DNA from: an uncultured Allomuricauda sp.
GTDB taxonomy: Bacteria > Bacteroidota > Bacteroidia > Flavobacteriales > Flavobacteriaceae
Assembly (NCBI GenBank): GCA_937911965.1
Contig: CALDPL010000198.1
Location: forward strand, 1 to 10,136
Reading direction: 5' to 3'
DNA: 10,136 bases
A program made the position numbers and the translations under genes. Shown piece by piece: positions 1-6,522 of the stretch. The notes under the pieces are model-generated. The model did not search any database and was not told where the DNA came from. It worked only from the letters and a program-made list of their open reading frames with translations. Numbering within the stretch: position 1 is the stretch's first letter; each line of letters starts with the position of its first letter.

Positions 1-55
1 ACCAAGGACCCTCTGATTAACAGTCAGATGCTCTAACCAACTGAGCTAAGGAGGA
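1..55 (-). tRNA. tRNA-Asn (anticodon GTT), 3' end cut by window edge
   Basis: Read on the minus strand, the sequence begins with a 7-base acceptor strand TCCTCCT, then T8-A9, a D-arm (GCTC AGTTGGTTA GAGC), and an anticodon arm with stem TCTGA/TCAGA and loop CTGTTAA. The anticodon is GTT, giving asparagine. The variable loop and the start of the T-arm (GGTCCTTGG) follow, and the window ends there, so the TPsiC loop, the 3' acceptor strand and the presence of an encoded CCA cannot be seen. The arm geometry is orthodox. A promoter lies just upstream at 77-108. Confidence 0.93.
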
Positions 56-76
56 GTATTAAATCCTAAGCGGCTG

Positions 77-108
77 CAAATATAGCGGATTCTTTATTAC
101 AGCACAAA
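77..108 (-). promoter_or_regulatory. Bacteroidota housekeeping promoter for tRNA-Asn
   Basis: On the minus strand there is TTTG at 108-105 and TATATTTG at 84-77, separated by 20 bases. This fits the flavobacterial -33/-7 pattern (TTG, 17-23 bases, TAnnTTTG). Transcription would start near 70, about 15 bases before the mature 5' end of the tRNA. The match to consensus is seen directly; activity is inferred. Confidence 0.65.
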
Positions 109-124
109 CAAAAAATTGGGTTTT

Positions 125-1480
125 CTATTTAAAAAGCCACTTGTACACATCGTTCCCGTTGGCAAACAACAATAGGGCGATCAAAAGGAAAAAGCCCACC
201 ATTTGGGCATACTCCAAAAACTTGTCGCTGGGCTTGCGTCCCGTGATCATCTCATACAACAGGAAGGTGACATGTCCCCCATCAAGGGCAGGGATGGGAA
301 GGATGTTCATAAAGGCCAAAATGATGGATATAAAGGCCGTTGTGGACCAGAACGCGGGCCAGTTCCACGAATCGGGAAAGAGGCTTCCAATGGCCGCAAA
401 TCCCCCGACACCCTTATAGGCCCCTGTCTCCGGATTGAATATTTTCTTGAGTTGTTTCATATAGCTGGTCAGGGTGGTCACCCCTTTGTCGATTCCAGCG
501 GGAATTGCTTCCAGAAAACTGTATTTCTGGGTCTCCATACGAAAGACTCCCTTCTCCTGCAATTGCTCCAGGGTCATGGCACTCAATTCTATGCCAAGCT
601 TCCCTTCGGGGTTCACGTGGGCCTCCAGGAGTTCCTTGGATCCGTCCTCACGCAGAACCTGGATTTCAACATCCCTTCCCTTGTTGCTTTCCAATAGGGA
701 AAATACCTGGTCCCTGTAAATGGACTGGGAACCGTTGATGGTCAAAAACTCATCCCCTTTTCTGAAGTCGACGTTTTTGTTGTGTGAGGAATCAGGAACT
801 TGGTTTACCATAAAGGGTATCCTTATGGTCATAAATCGCATTTTGTCCTCATCCTCCAAGAGGGTGGCGATGAAGTCAATGGGAATTTCCTTCTCAATGA
901 TCTGGCCATCGCGCTCCAGGGTCATGTGGTTGCCGTTGATCAGTTCCATGAAGACGTTGTCGAATTTCTCAAGGGTATCCCCGTCCACGGCAAGGATCTT
1001 GTCCCCGGTCCTGATTCCGATCTTGTCCCCAATTTCCTTTTCAGTTACCCATACCCCGTCCTTTAGGGAATCCATGGGGATGTATTGGTCCCCATAGGCA
1101 TAGGCCATTCCGATATAGATGATCACGGCCAGGACAAAGTTTACCGTGACCCCACCCAACATGACGATAAGGCGTTGCCAGGCCGGTTTGCTTCGAAACT
1201 CCCAGGGTTTGGGTTCCTCCTTCATCTGCTCGGTGTCCATGCTCTCGTCGATCATACCGGAGAGCTTGACATAGCCCCCAAGGGGCAACCAACCGATCCC
1301 GTATACGGTCTCCCCTATTTTCTTCTTGAAAAGGGAAAATTTTATATCAAAGAAGAGGTAGAACTTCTCCACCCGTACCCCAAAGATCTTGGCAGGGATA
1401 AAATGGCCAAACTCGTGAAGTACAATGAGGATGGAAAGACTAAGAAAGAATTGTATGATCTGGATCAATATAGGGTCCAT
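125..1480 (-). CDS. rseP: RseP-type site-2 intramembrane zinc metalloprotease (M50)
   Basis: This inner-membrane protease, 451 aa from the chosen start, would cut substrate proteins within the membrane; in other bacteria RseP degrades truncated anti-sigma factors and leftover signal peptides. The zinc motif HEFGH is at residues 22-26 in the first TM helix. The second zinc ligand lies in the C-terminal NxxPxxxLDG motif (residues 392-401, Asp400). Between them is a periplasmic part with a PDZ-like region (KIGIRTGDKILAVDGD) and a second one (RKGDEFLTING), as in RseP, followed by a TM segment and a final hydrophobic helix. The loop GWLPLGGYVKLSGMIDESMD is typical of flavobacterial RseP. A longer version from GTG at 1504 is possible, but that codon overlaps a -7 element (1504-1511), so ATG at 1480 is preferred. 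The gene is transcribed toward tRNA-Asn. Family assignment is very secure; the natural substrate here is unknown. Confidence 0.96.
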   Translation of the reverse strand: MDPILIQIIQFFLSLSILIVLHEFGHFIPAKIFGVRVEKFYLFFDIKFSLFKKKIGETVYGIGWLPLGGYVKLSGMIDESMDTEQMKEEPKPWEFRSKPAWQRLIVMLGGVTVNFVLAVIIYIGMAYAYGDQYIPMDSLKDGVWVTEKEIGDKIGIRTGDKILAVDGDTLEKFDNVFMELINGNHMTLERDGQIIEKEIPIDFIATLLEDEDKMRFMTIRIPFMVNQVPDSSHNKNVDFRKGDEFLTINGSQSIYRDQVFSLLESNKGRDVEIQVLREDGSKELLEAHVNPEGKLGIELSAMTLEQLQEKGVFRMETQKYSFLEAIPAGIDKGVTTLTSYMKQLKKIFNPETGAYKGVGGFAAIGSLFPDSWNWPAFWSTTAFISIILAFMNILPIPALDGGHVTFLLYEMITGRKPSDKFLEYAQMVGFFLLIALLLFANGNDVYKWLFK

Positions 1481-1503
1481 CGAGGGTCTTTTGTTAAAAC
1501 GCA

Positions 1504-1511
1504 CAAAAGTA
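1504..1511 (-). promoter_or_regulatory. -7 promoter element for rseP
   Basis: The minus strand reads TACTTTTG, an exact match to TAnnTTTG. A clear TTG at the -33 position is missing; a TTTTC lies about 20 bases upstream (1535-1531). The predicted transcription start near 1498 leaves an 18-base leader to ATG 1480 and would exclude the GTG at 1504 as start. Confidence 0.45.
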
Positions 1512-1562
1512 AACTTTTAAGGTTTGATATGAAAACCGGGATTTTTGAACTTTGGGGGATTT

Positions 1563-1622
1563 ATGAAAGATTTAGCATCAAAAGGCCCGATTTCCCTTGA
1601 CGGATCATCCATCGGGTCGTAG
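1563..1622 (+). other. Possible 19-codon upstream ORF before sco1
   Basis: An ATG at 1563 opens a short frame (MKDLASKGPISLDGSSIGS) that ends at TAG 1620-1622, ten bases before the sco1 ATG and in a different frame from it. I recognise no family. It could be a translated leader or chance. A near-consensus GAACTTTG (1548-1555) precedes it but is not a convincing -7 element. The start of sco1 has no clear ribosome binding site, which is the only reason to list this ORF. Confidence 0.15.
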
Positions 1623-1632
1623 CTTTGTGGCC

Positions 1633-2307
1633 ATGTGGTCCTTCTTCGCGAAATACCGGCTGTTTGGAGTGGTGTTCTTTGGCATTGCCTCGGTAATCGT
1701 CGTGCTTTTCTACAATGCCCTGCAACCAAAAAAGATGCTGCCGGTATATCAGCCCTCCATGGTGGACAAGAGTTTGGTCGACAGTACCCTGTACTACAAA
1801 AAGAAATACCACACCATAGCGGATTTCTCCCTGGTCAACCAAAATGGGATCACCATCACCCAGGAGGATTACAGGGACAAGATCTATGTGGCCGATTTTT
1901 TCTTTATCACCTGCCCGAGCATCTGCCCCATCATGACCAAGAACATGGCGGAAATCCAGGAGAACATTCTGGACGACCCCCAGGTATTGTTGCTCTCGCA
2001 TTCGGTGACCCCGCAAATCGATTCGGTGCCCCAGCTTAAAAAATACGCCCTGGAAAAGGGGGTTGTGGATTCAAAGTGGAACCTGGTCACCGGGGACAAG
2101 AAACAGATCTACGAGCTGGCCCGCAAATCCTATTTGGCGGTCAAGACCGATGGGGACGGGGGGCCCTATGACATGATCCACACGGAGAACTTCATCCTGG
2201 TGGACAAGGAACGGCGCATCCGCGGGTTTTACGACGGAACCAATTCCGAGGATATCGAGAAATTGCTCGCCGACTTGGAAATCCTCAAAAACGGCTATCT
2301 CGAATAA
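1633..2307 (+). CDS. sco1: Sco1/SenC/PrrC-family copper chaperone, thioredoxin fold
   Basis: This 224-aa membrane-anchored protein is expected to act on the periplasmic side, delivering copper to (or reducing the cysteines of) the CuA site of cytochrome c oxidase. An N-terminal TM anchor covers about residues 10-28. The copper-binding CxxxC motif is CPSIC (Cys94, Cys98), after the strand KIYVADFFFIT. The third ligand, His183, sits in DMIHTENF, the usual Sco context, followed by VDKERRIRGFYDGT. All three ligands are present, so it should be functional. The frame is open to TTG 1597, and GTG 1627 is also possible, but ATG 1633 gives the normal short cytoplasmic N-terminus (MWSFFAKYRLF) seen in flavobacterial relatives. 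It is divergent from rseP and 87 bases ahead of feoA; the feo genes appear to have their own promoter, so it is probably monocistronic. No strong promoter match was seen upstream. Confidence 0.93.
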   Translation: MWSFFAKYRLFGVVFFGIASVIVVLFYNALQPKKMLPVYQPSMVDKSLVDSTLYYKKKYHTIADFSLVNQNGITITQEDYRDKIYVADFFFITCPSICPIMTKNMAEIQENILDDPQVLLLSHSVTPQIDSVPQLKKYALEKGVVDSKWNLVTGDKKQIYELARKSYLAVKTDGDGGPYDMIHTENFILVDKERRIRGFYDGTNSEDIEKLLADLEILKNGYLE

Positions 2308-2355
2308 TTTTCAAAGCCCATGGTCCGGATGCTGTCCCTTTTTCCATTTTTTTAC

Positions 2356-2363
2356 TATGTTTG
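2356..2363 (+). promoter_or_regulatory. -7 promoter element for the feo operon
   Basis: TATGTTTG matches TAnnTTTG exactly and lies 32 bases before the feoA start. No TTG is visible at the expected -33 distance (the region around 2331-2340 reads GCTGTCCCTT), so the upstream box is weak, as is common for regulated promoters. The predicted start of transcription is about 2369-2370, directly at the edge of a palindrome. Confidence 0.5.
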
Positions 2364-2370
2364 TGCTTGC

Positions 2371-2391
2371 TTTAATTAAATCCAAATTAAA
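2371..2391 (+). promoter_or_regulatory. Candidate operator: palindrome TTTAATT-N7-AATTAAA
   Basis: Two perfect 7-base inverted arms, TTTAATT (2371-2377) and AATTAAA (2385-2391), flank a 7-base centre. The palindrome covers roughly +1 to +21 relative to the predicted feo start, where an iron-responsive repressor (Fur or DtxR/MntR type) could block transcription. It does not match the classical Fur box base for base, and leader regions in this phylum are AT-rich, so chance is a real alternative. Confidence 0.3.
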
Positions 2392-2394
2392 ATT

Positions 2395-2637
2395 GTGGCC
2401 AACGCATTGGACTTGATGCAGGGACAAAGGGGAACCATCAGGGAGTTTTCCGAGCACAATTTGCCCGTAAAACTGATGGAATTGGGATGCTTGCCCGGTA
2501 ACGTCTTGGAACTGGTACAAATCGCCCCCCTAAAAGACCCGATATACATCAACCTCAATGGGAACCACATCGCCATAAGACGCTCCTTGGCGGCCCTCAT
2601 CGAAATCGACATCATCGTAGAACCCCAGGCCCCATGA
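2395..2637 (+). CDS. feoA: FeoA, ferrous iron transport accessory protein
   Basis: This is an 80-aa cytoplasmic protein with an SH3-like beta-barrel fold that assists FeoB in ferrous iron uptake. The diagnostic segment is LMELGCLPGNVLELVQIAPL, followed by DPIYINLNGNHIAIRRSLAALIEI, which matches the FeoA pattern (MGhxPGx, then hRRxxAxxIxV). The length is normal for a stand-alone FeoA. The start is a GTG at 2395; the next in-frame ATG (2416) would remove the first beta-strand (LDLMQGQRGTI), so GTG is preferred. No strong Shine-Dalgarno is present; the leader is AT-rich. Its TGA overlaps the feoB ATG (ATGA at 2634-2637), so the two are translationally coupled. It is the first gene of the feo operon, behind a -7 element and a palindrome. 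Confidence 0.93.
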   Translation: MANALDLMQGQRGTIREFSEHNLPVKLMELGCLPGNVLELVQIAPLKDPIYINLNGNHIAIRRSLAALIEIDIIVEPQAP

Positions 2638-4853
2638 GCAACACCTTGACCGTTGCCCTGATCGGGAATCCCAATACCGGAAAGTCCTCGATTTTCAACC
2701 AATTGACGGGCCTTAGCCAAAAAGTGGGCAATTATCCCGGAATCACCGTTGAAAAAAAGGAAGGACAATGCAAGCTCCCCGGAGGAAAGCGGGCACGTAT
2801 CGTGGACCTTCCGGGCCTCTATAGCCTGAACACCTCTTCCATGGACGAGCGTTTGGTGACCGAATTGCTGTTGGACCCCAAAGACCCCAATTATCCGGAT
2901 GTGGTGGTGCTGATCTCGGAGGTGGAAAACCTAAAACGGAACCTGTACCTCTTCACCCAGATCAAAGACCTGGGAATACCCGTGCTTTTGGCGATCAATA
3001 TGATCGATCGGATGTCCCGCAAGGGGATCACCCTGGAGGTGGCCGCCCTGGAAAAGAAATTGGACACCAAGATCGTCCTGGTCAGTACCCGAAGGGGAGA
3101 GGGTCTGGACCGGCTCAAGGAAATCCTCGCCGACCCCGCTTCCCTCCCACGCGGCCCCATTATGGATATTGGCCGGGTGGCCCCGGACTATTTCGGGGAA
3201 CTGAAAAAAGCCTTTCCCGAAGAAGATCTGTACAGGCTCTGGTTGAGTTCCTCCCAGGACACAAACACCACTGCCGTGGATTTGGGGGCCCTGGAAGCCC
3301 TGAAATCAAATTTCATCAAGTCGGAGGAGGACCTTAAAAAACTACAGCATCGGGAAACCGCCCTGCGCTACCAAAAGATCAACGAGGCCCTGAAAGGGGC
3401 CTATGGAGTGGACCCCGAAAAGGCCAAGGGCTTGCGGGCCTCAATAGACAGGATCTTGACCCACAAGGTTTTCGGCTATCTGATATTTTTTGCCCTTCTG
3501 CTGTTGATCTTCCAGGCCATTTTTGAATGGAGCAGTTATCCCATGGATTTCATCGATGCCCAATTTGCGGCTGCCAGTGAGTGGATCTCAGAGAATTTCC
3601 CCCCGGGAATGTTGACCGATCTGCTTGCCGAGGGCATTGTGGCCGGTATTGGGGGAATCGTGATCTTTGTCCCCCAGATTGCCTTTTTGTTCCTTTTCAT
3701 TGCCCTTTTGGAGGAATCGGGCTATATGAGCCGGGTGGTCTTTTTGATGGACCGGGTGATGCGGCCCTTCGGTCTTAGCGGAAAGAGCGTGGTGCCCCTG
3801 ATCTCGGGAAATGCCTGTGCCATCCCCGCCATTATGGCCACCAGGACCATTGAGAATTGGAAGGAACGCCTGATCACCATTTTGGTGACCCCCTTTACTA
3901 CCTGTTCGGCCCGATTGCCGGTCTATTTGATCTTGATCGCCCTGGTCATCCCTGAAGAGGGAAGCTTTATGGGAATCGGCTACCAAGCCTTGACCCTCTT
4001 GGCACTGTACCTTATCGGGACGGGCATGGCCCTATTGTCGGCCCTGGTGTTGGACAAACTTCTCAAGACCAAGGGCAGGACCCTCTTTTTGCTGGAAATG
4101 CCGGCCTATCGTCTCCCGCTTCTCAAGAATGTGGGGCTTACGGTATGGGACAAGACCATGAGCTTTGTCCTTGGGGCGGGGAAAATCATCCTGGCCATCT
4201 CCATCGTCCTCTGGTTCCTGGGATCCCATGGATCCTCGGAGAACTTTGACAGGGCCGAAGAAATCGTGGGTCAACGGATCGAACAACAGGGTCTGGCCAC
4301 CGGCAGCCTGATCAACCTCCAGGTGCAGCTCGATTCCCGTAGGGAGGATGCCCTGGCCCAAGGCCTCTCCCAAGCCCGACTTCGTGATTCCCTGCAATTG
4401 TGGACCCAGGAATTGGAACAAACGGCCAAGGCCCAGGAAATTGCGGGCTACAAACTCGAACATTCCTATATCGGAAGGGCCGGAAAGGCCATAGAGCCCC
4501 TGGTCAGGCCCTTGGGCTACGATTGGAAGATCGGCATTGCCCTGATCACCTCCTTTGCCGCCCGTGAGGTCTTCGTCGGCACCCTGGCCACCATTTACTC
4601 CGTGGGCAGTGAGGATGAGGAGCCCATCAAGGCCCGAATGGCCGCGGATATCAATGAGGCTGGACAACCCTTGTTCAATTTGGCCACCGGGGTGTCCCTG
4701 ATGTTGTTCTATGCCTTTGCAATGCAGTGCATGAGCACCCTGGCCATAGTGCAGCGGGAGACCAATTCCTGGAAATGGCCCTTGGCCCAATTCGTTTTTA
4801 TGACTATCTTGGCCTATATAGTGTCCTTTGCCGCCTATCAAATCCTTTCATAA
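2634..4853 (+). CDS. feoB: FeoB, ferrous iron transporter with N-terminal G domain
   Basis: This 739-aa inner-membrane protein imports Fe(II). The N-terminal GTPase domain has G1 GNPNTGKSS (residues 11-19), G2 near Thr38 (GITVE), G3 DLPG (58-61), G4 NMID (122-125) and a G5-like STRRGEG (151-157). A helical linker (about 165-275) precedes the membrane domain with its two Gate regions. Cysteines matching the conserved positions are Cys395 (GNACAIPAI), Cys424 (TPFTTCSARL) and Cys699 (MQCMSTL); the 29-residue spacing of the first two equals that in E. coli FeoB as I recall it. ITSFAAREVFVGTLATIY is a hallmark of the second half. A hydrophilic Gln/Glu-rich stretch of about 70 residues (roughly 533-606) sits between TM helices, longer than in the E. 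coli protein; a similar region occurs in relatives. It overlaps feoA by 4 bases and abuts the next small gene with no gap. Confidence 0.97.
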   Translation: MSNTLTVALIGNPNTGKSSIFNQLTGLSQKVGNYPGITVEKKEGQCKLPGGKRARIVDLPGLYSLNTSSMDERLVTELLLDPKDPNYPDVVVLISEVENLKRNLYLFTQIKDLGIPVLLAINMIDRMSRKGITLEVAALEKKLDTKIVLVSTRRGEGLDRLKEILADPASLPRGPIMDIGRVAPDYFGELKKAFPEEDLYRLWLSSSQDTNTTAVDLGALEALKSNFIKSEEDLKKLQHRETALRYQKINEALKGAYGVDPEKAKGLRASIDRILTHKVFGYLIFFALLLLIFQAIFEWSSYPMDFIDAQFAAASEWISENFPPGMLTDLLAEGIVAGIGGIVIFVPQIAFLFLFIALLEESGYMSRVVFLMDRVMRPFGLSGKSVVPLISGNACAIPAIMATRTIENWKERLITILVTPFTTCSARLPVYLILIALVIPEEGSFMGIGYQALTLLALYLIGTGMALLSALVLDKLLKTKGRTLFLLEMPAYRLPLLKNVGLTVWDKTMSFVLGAGKIILAISIVLWFLGSHGSSENFDRAEEIVGQRIEQQGLATGSLINLQVQLDSRREDALAQGLSQARLRDSLQLWTQELEQTAKAQEIAGYKLEHSYIGRAGKAIEPLVRPLGYDWKIGIALITSFAAREVFVGTLATIYSVGSEDEEPIKARMAADINEAGQPLFNLATGVSLMLFYAFAMQCMSTLAIVQRETNSWKWPLAQFVFMTILAYIVSFAAYQILS

Positions 4854-5000
4854 ATGGAACTCGTACAACAAATACTGGTTTATGTGATCCTGGCCATGGC
4901 CGTGGGCTATCTGTTCTGGAAATTCCTTTTGCCCAAAGGAATGCTGGGAAAGAAAGGCAGCTCCAAAAGTTGCGGGCAGGACCACTGCGGTTGTGGATAA
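4854..5000 (+). CDS. FeoB-associated Cys-rich small membrane protein (48 aa)
   Basis: An ATG directly follows the feoB stop codon (TAA 4851-4853) and opens a 48-codon frame ending at TAA 4998-5000. The protein has one N-terminal TM helix (about residues 4-26, QQILVYVILAMAVGYLFWKF), a short basic stretch (KGMLGKKGSSK), and a C-terminal metal-binding-like tail CGQDHCGCG with Cys40, Cys45, Cys47 and His44. This is the layout of the FeoB-associated Cys-rich membrane protein family, which replaces FeoC in many bacteria. Zero spacing to feoB supports co-translation. A role in binding or passing on iron at the cytoplasmic face of FeoB is inferred; the family has little direct experimental work. It is easily missed because it is short. 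Confidence 0.88.
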   Translation: MELVQQILVYVILAMAVGYLFWKFLLPKGMLGKKGSSKSCGQDHCGCG

Positions 5001-5013
5001 GGGCGATTGCCCC

Positions 5014-5044
5014 GGAATTTCCCCATTGGGGAATCCCATTTTGA
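5014..5044 (+). terminator. Weak terminator-like hairpin after the feo operon
   Basis: TTCCCC (5019-5024) and GGGGAA (5028-5033) form a 6-bp stem with a 3-base loop ATT. The stem can be extended through single bulges to GG (5014-5015) and CC (5035-5036), and it is followed by ATTTT (5038-5042). It begins 14 bases after the last feo gene. The T tract is short, so termination may be partial. Confidence 0.4.
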
Positions 5045-5121
5045 TTCCTTCCCATTCTCTCCTCCTTCCCTACTTTTTCAATCCTTCTATTTCATTGTTT
5101 TCTTCTTTTTCGGGTATTGGC

Positions 5122-5148
5122 TGTAACCTTTCTTAAATTCCTGACTAT
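5122..5148 (+). promoter_or_regulatory. Candidate ECF-type promoter for the sigma operon
   Basis: TGTAACC (5122-5128) contains the AAC core typical of ECF -35 boxes and is followed after 14 bases by GACTAT (5143-5148) as a possible -10 box. No TAnnTTTG element is present between 5001 and 5177. ECF sigma genes often drive their own operon, so this may be an autoregulated promoter. The predicted start would lie about 25 bases before the TTG start codon. This rests on pattern only. Confidence 0.35.
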
Positions 5149-5177
5149 TTAGGTTGAACACCGACTAAAAACAGGGC

Positions 5178-5702
5178 TTGGAAACACATTCGGATGAATC
5201 CATCATGCAACGGGTGGCCGCGGGCGATCTCGATCAGCTCAAACTGCTCTTTGAGAGGTACCACAGGCATATCCATAATTATCTGTACAAAATGTGCGGG
5301 GACGCCCAATTGAGCGAGGATCTGACCCAGGATGTGTTTTACAGATTGATCAAGTATCGGGACAGTTACGGAAAGGGTTCCTTCAAGGCTTGGTTGTTCA
5401 CCATGGCCCGTAACGGCCTAAGGACCCATTTCAGAAGGGACCACAGCTACAGTCTTGGCGTGGAGGTTCTGGAATACAGTGCTGCGGACCAAGGGGACCC
5501 TCTGTTCGAGGAACGGGACCAATTGCAATATGCCCTGGCCAAACTGGACCCGGCCGAACGTGAATTGATCGTCCTGAGCAGGATCCGGGAAATCCGACAC
5601 GAAGATTTGGCCGAGATGATGGGTTCTACCCCAGGGGCCATAAAGACCAAGCTCTGCAGGGTATTGAAAAAGTTGAGGGTCATTTATTTTGAAAGCATAT
5701 AA
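5178..5702 (+). CDS. ECF-type RNA polymerase sigma factor (sigma-70 family)
   Basis: This 174-aa protein has the two conserved domains of ECF sigma factors. Region 2 (about residues 20-88) contains LFERYHRHIHNYLYKMCGD, the DLTQDVFYRLIKY segment and GSFKAWLFTMARNGLRTHFR, which bind core polymerase and the -10 DNA. Region 4 (about 117-168) holds LDPAERELIVLSRIREIRHEDLAEMMGSTPGAIKTKLCRVLKKLR with the helix-turn-helix that reads the -35. The start is uncertain. The in-frame stop at 5166-5168 leaves TTG 5178 or ATG 5205; TTG is preferred because SDESIMQRVAAGDLDQL aligns with the normal beginning of region 2, which ATG 5205 would cut. It is followed after 12 bases by an anti-sigma-like gene and two exported proteins, a standard layout in which the sigma factor is held inactive at the membrane. 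The inducing signal is unknown. Confidence 0.9.
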   Translation: METHSDESIMQRVAAGDLDQLKLLFERYHRHIHNYLYKMCGDAQLSEDLTQDVFYRLIKYRDSYGKGSFKAWLFTMARNGLRTHFRRDHSYSLGVEVLEYSAADQGDPLFEERDQLQYALAKLDPAERELIVLSRIREIRHEDLAEMMGSTPGAIKTKLCRVLKKLRVIYFESI

Positions 5703-5714
5703 AAGCATTGCACC

Positions 5715-6503
5715 ATGGAAAACAATCACATATCGGAACTGATTCCGGATTATCTGGACGGCCTACTGGATGCAGGGAACAAGGAGATGGTGGATCGGCA
5801 TTTGAAGGATTGTCCCCAATGCCTTGAGGAACTCAGGGAAACCGAAATCCTCCTGCGGGCCATGGACAAAGGGGAACTGTCCCCTCCCCCAAGCCTTCGC
5901 AACCATTTTGAATCGGCCCTGGAACGGGAAAAAGAGTCCATGGACGAGGTGATGGACCTGCCCACCACTTCCAAAAAGAATGGGGCGGCCCTCCAGATTC
6001 TGAAGGTGGCGGCTTCCCTGGCCCTGCTGCTCGGGGCCTATTATATGGGAGTCCTGGCCCAAAGTCAGAAAGGGGAACGGGAACTCGCCCTGCTCCAAGA
6101 GGAAGGCCTGCAAATGAAACAGACCGCCATGCTCTCCCTTATGGAAAACCGATCGGCCAGCAAACGCATACAGGGTGTGGGACTGGTGGGGGATTTTGAA
6201 CGGCTCGACCCGGAAATCATCAAGGCTTTGGGAGATCGATTGTTGTATGATGAAAACGACAATGTTCGCCTGACCGCCTTTGAGGCCCTCTCCAAGTTCA
6301 CCGACTCCAAGGCCGTAAAACAATTGATGATCGAGGCCCTGGAAAGCGAACGGAACCCGAGCATCCAGATCGCAATCATCCAGGTGCTGTCGGAAATCCA
6401 GGAAAAGAAGGCCGCTGCCCCCATGAAAAGACTTTTGGAACAGGAGAGTACCCAACCCTTCATCAAGGAGCAGATCGAAGCCGTATTGCCAAGTTTAACC
6501 TAA
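5715..6503 (+). CDS. Anti-sigma-like membrane protein: zinc head, TM helix, HEAT-like repeats
   Basis: This 262-aa protein is the probable anti-sigma factor for the preceding gene. The N-terminal cytoplasmic part (about 1-50) reads LIPDYLDGLLDAGNKEMVDR followed by His29-x3-Cys33-x2-Cys36, the H-x3-C-x2-C signature of zinc-binding anti-sigma domains (zf-HC2/ZAS). A single TM helix covers about residues 94-114 (ILKVAASLALLLGAYYMGVL). The exterior part (about 120-262) is helical with HEAT-like repeats: units near 150-178, 179-210 and 211-245, with typical phrases such as NDNVRLTAFEALSKF and NPSIQIAIIQVLSEI. It lies 12 bases after the sigma gene and 19 bases before the next. The layout suggests the HEAT part senses an envelope partner and the head releases sigma. 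The interaction and the signal are inferred. HEAT sequences are degenerate, so unit boundaries are approximate. Confidence 0.82.
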   Translation: MENNHISELIPDYLDGLLDAGNKEMVDRHLKDCPQCLEELRETEILLRAMDKGELSPPPSLRNHFESALEREKESMDEVMDLPTTSKKNGAALQILKVAASLALLLGAYYMGVLAQSQKGERELALLQEEGLQMKQTAMLSLMENRSASKRIQGVGLVGDFERLDPEIIKALGDRLLYDENDNVRLTAFEALSKFTDSKAVKQLMIEALESERNPSIQIAIIQVLSEIQEKKAAAPMKRLLEQESTQPFIKEQIEAVLPSLT

Positions 6504-6522
6504 AAATCAAAAAACGAATATC

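Noticed and set aside
1085..1600. 171-codon plus-strand frame opposite rseP
   Set aside because: Most of it is antisense to the conserved N-terminal half of RseP, and it has no family features.
2311..2360. Possible terminator after sco1
   Set aside because: A T-rich run is present (TTTTTCC, ATTTTTTT), but only a 4-bp ATGG/CCAT stem with a loop of about 22 bases can form, too weak to call.
4032..4841. 269-codon open frame on the minus strand inside feoB
   Set aside because: It lies fully antisense to a well-conserved FeoB. The translation is Gly/Gln/His-rich without family features, as expected for the complement of GC-rich codons.
5763..6455. 230-codon minus-strand frame inside the anti-sigma gene
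   Set aside because: Antisense to a gene with clear domains; its translation has biased composition and no recognisable motif or start context.
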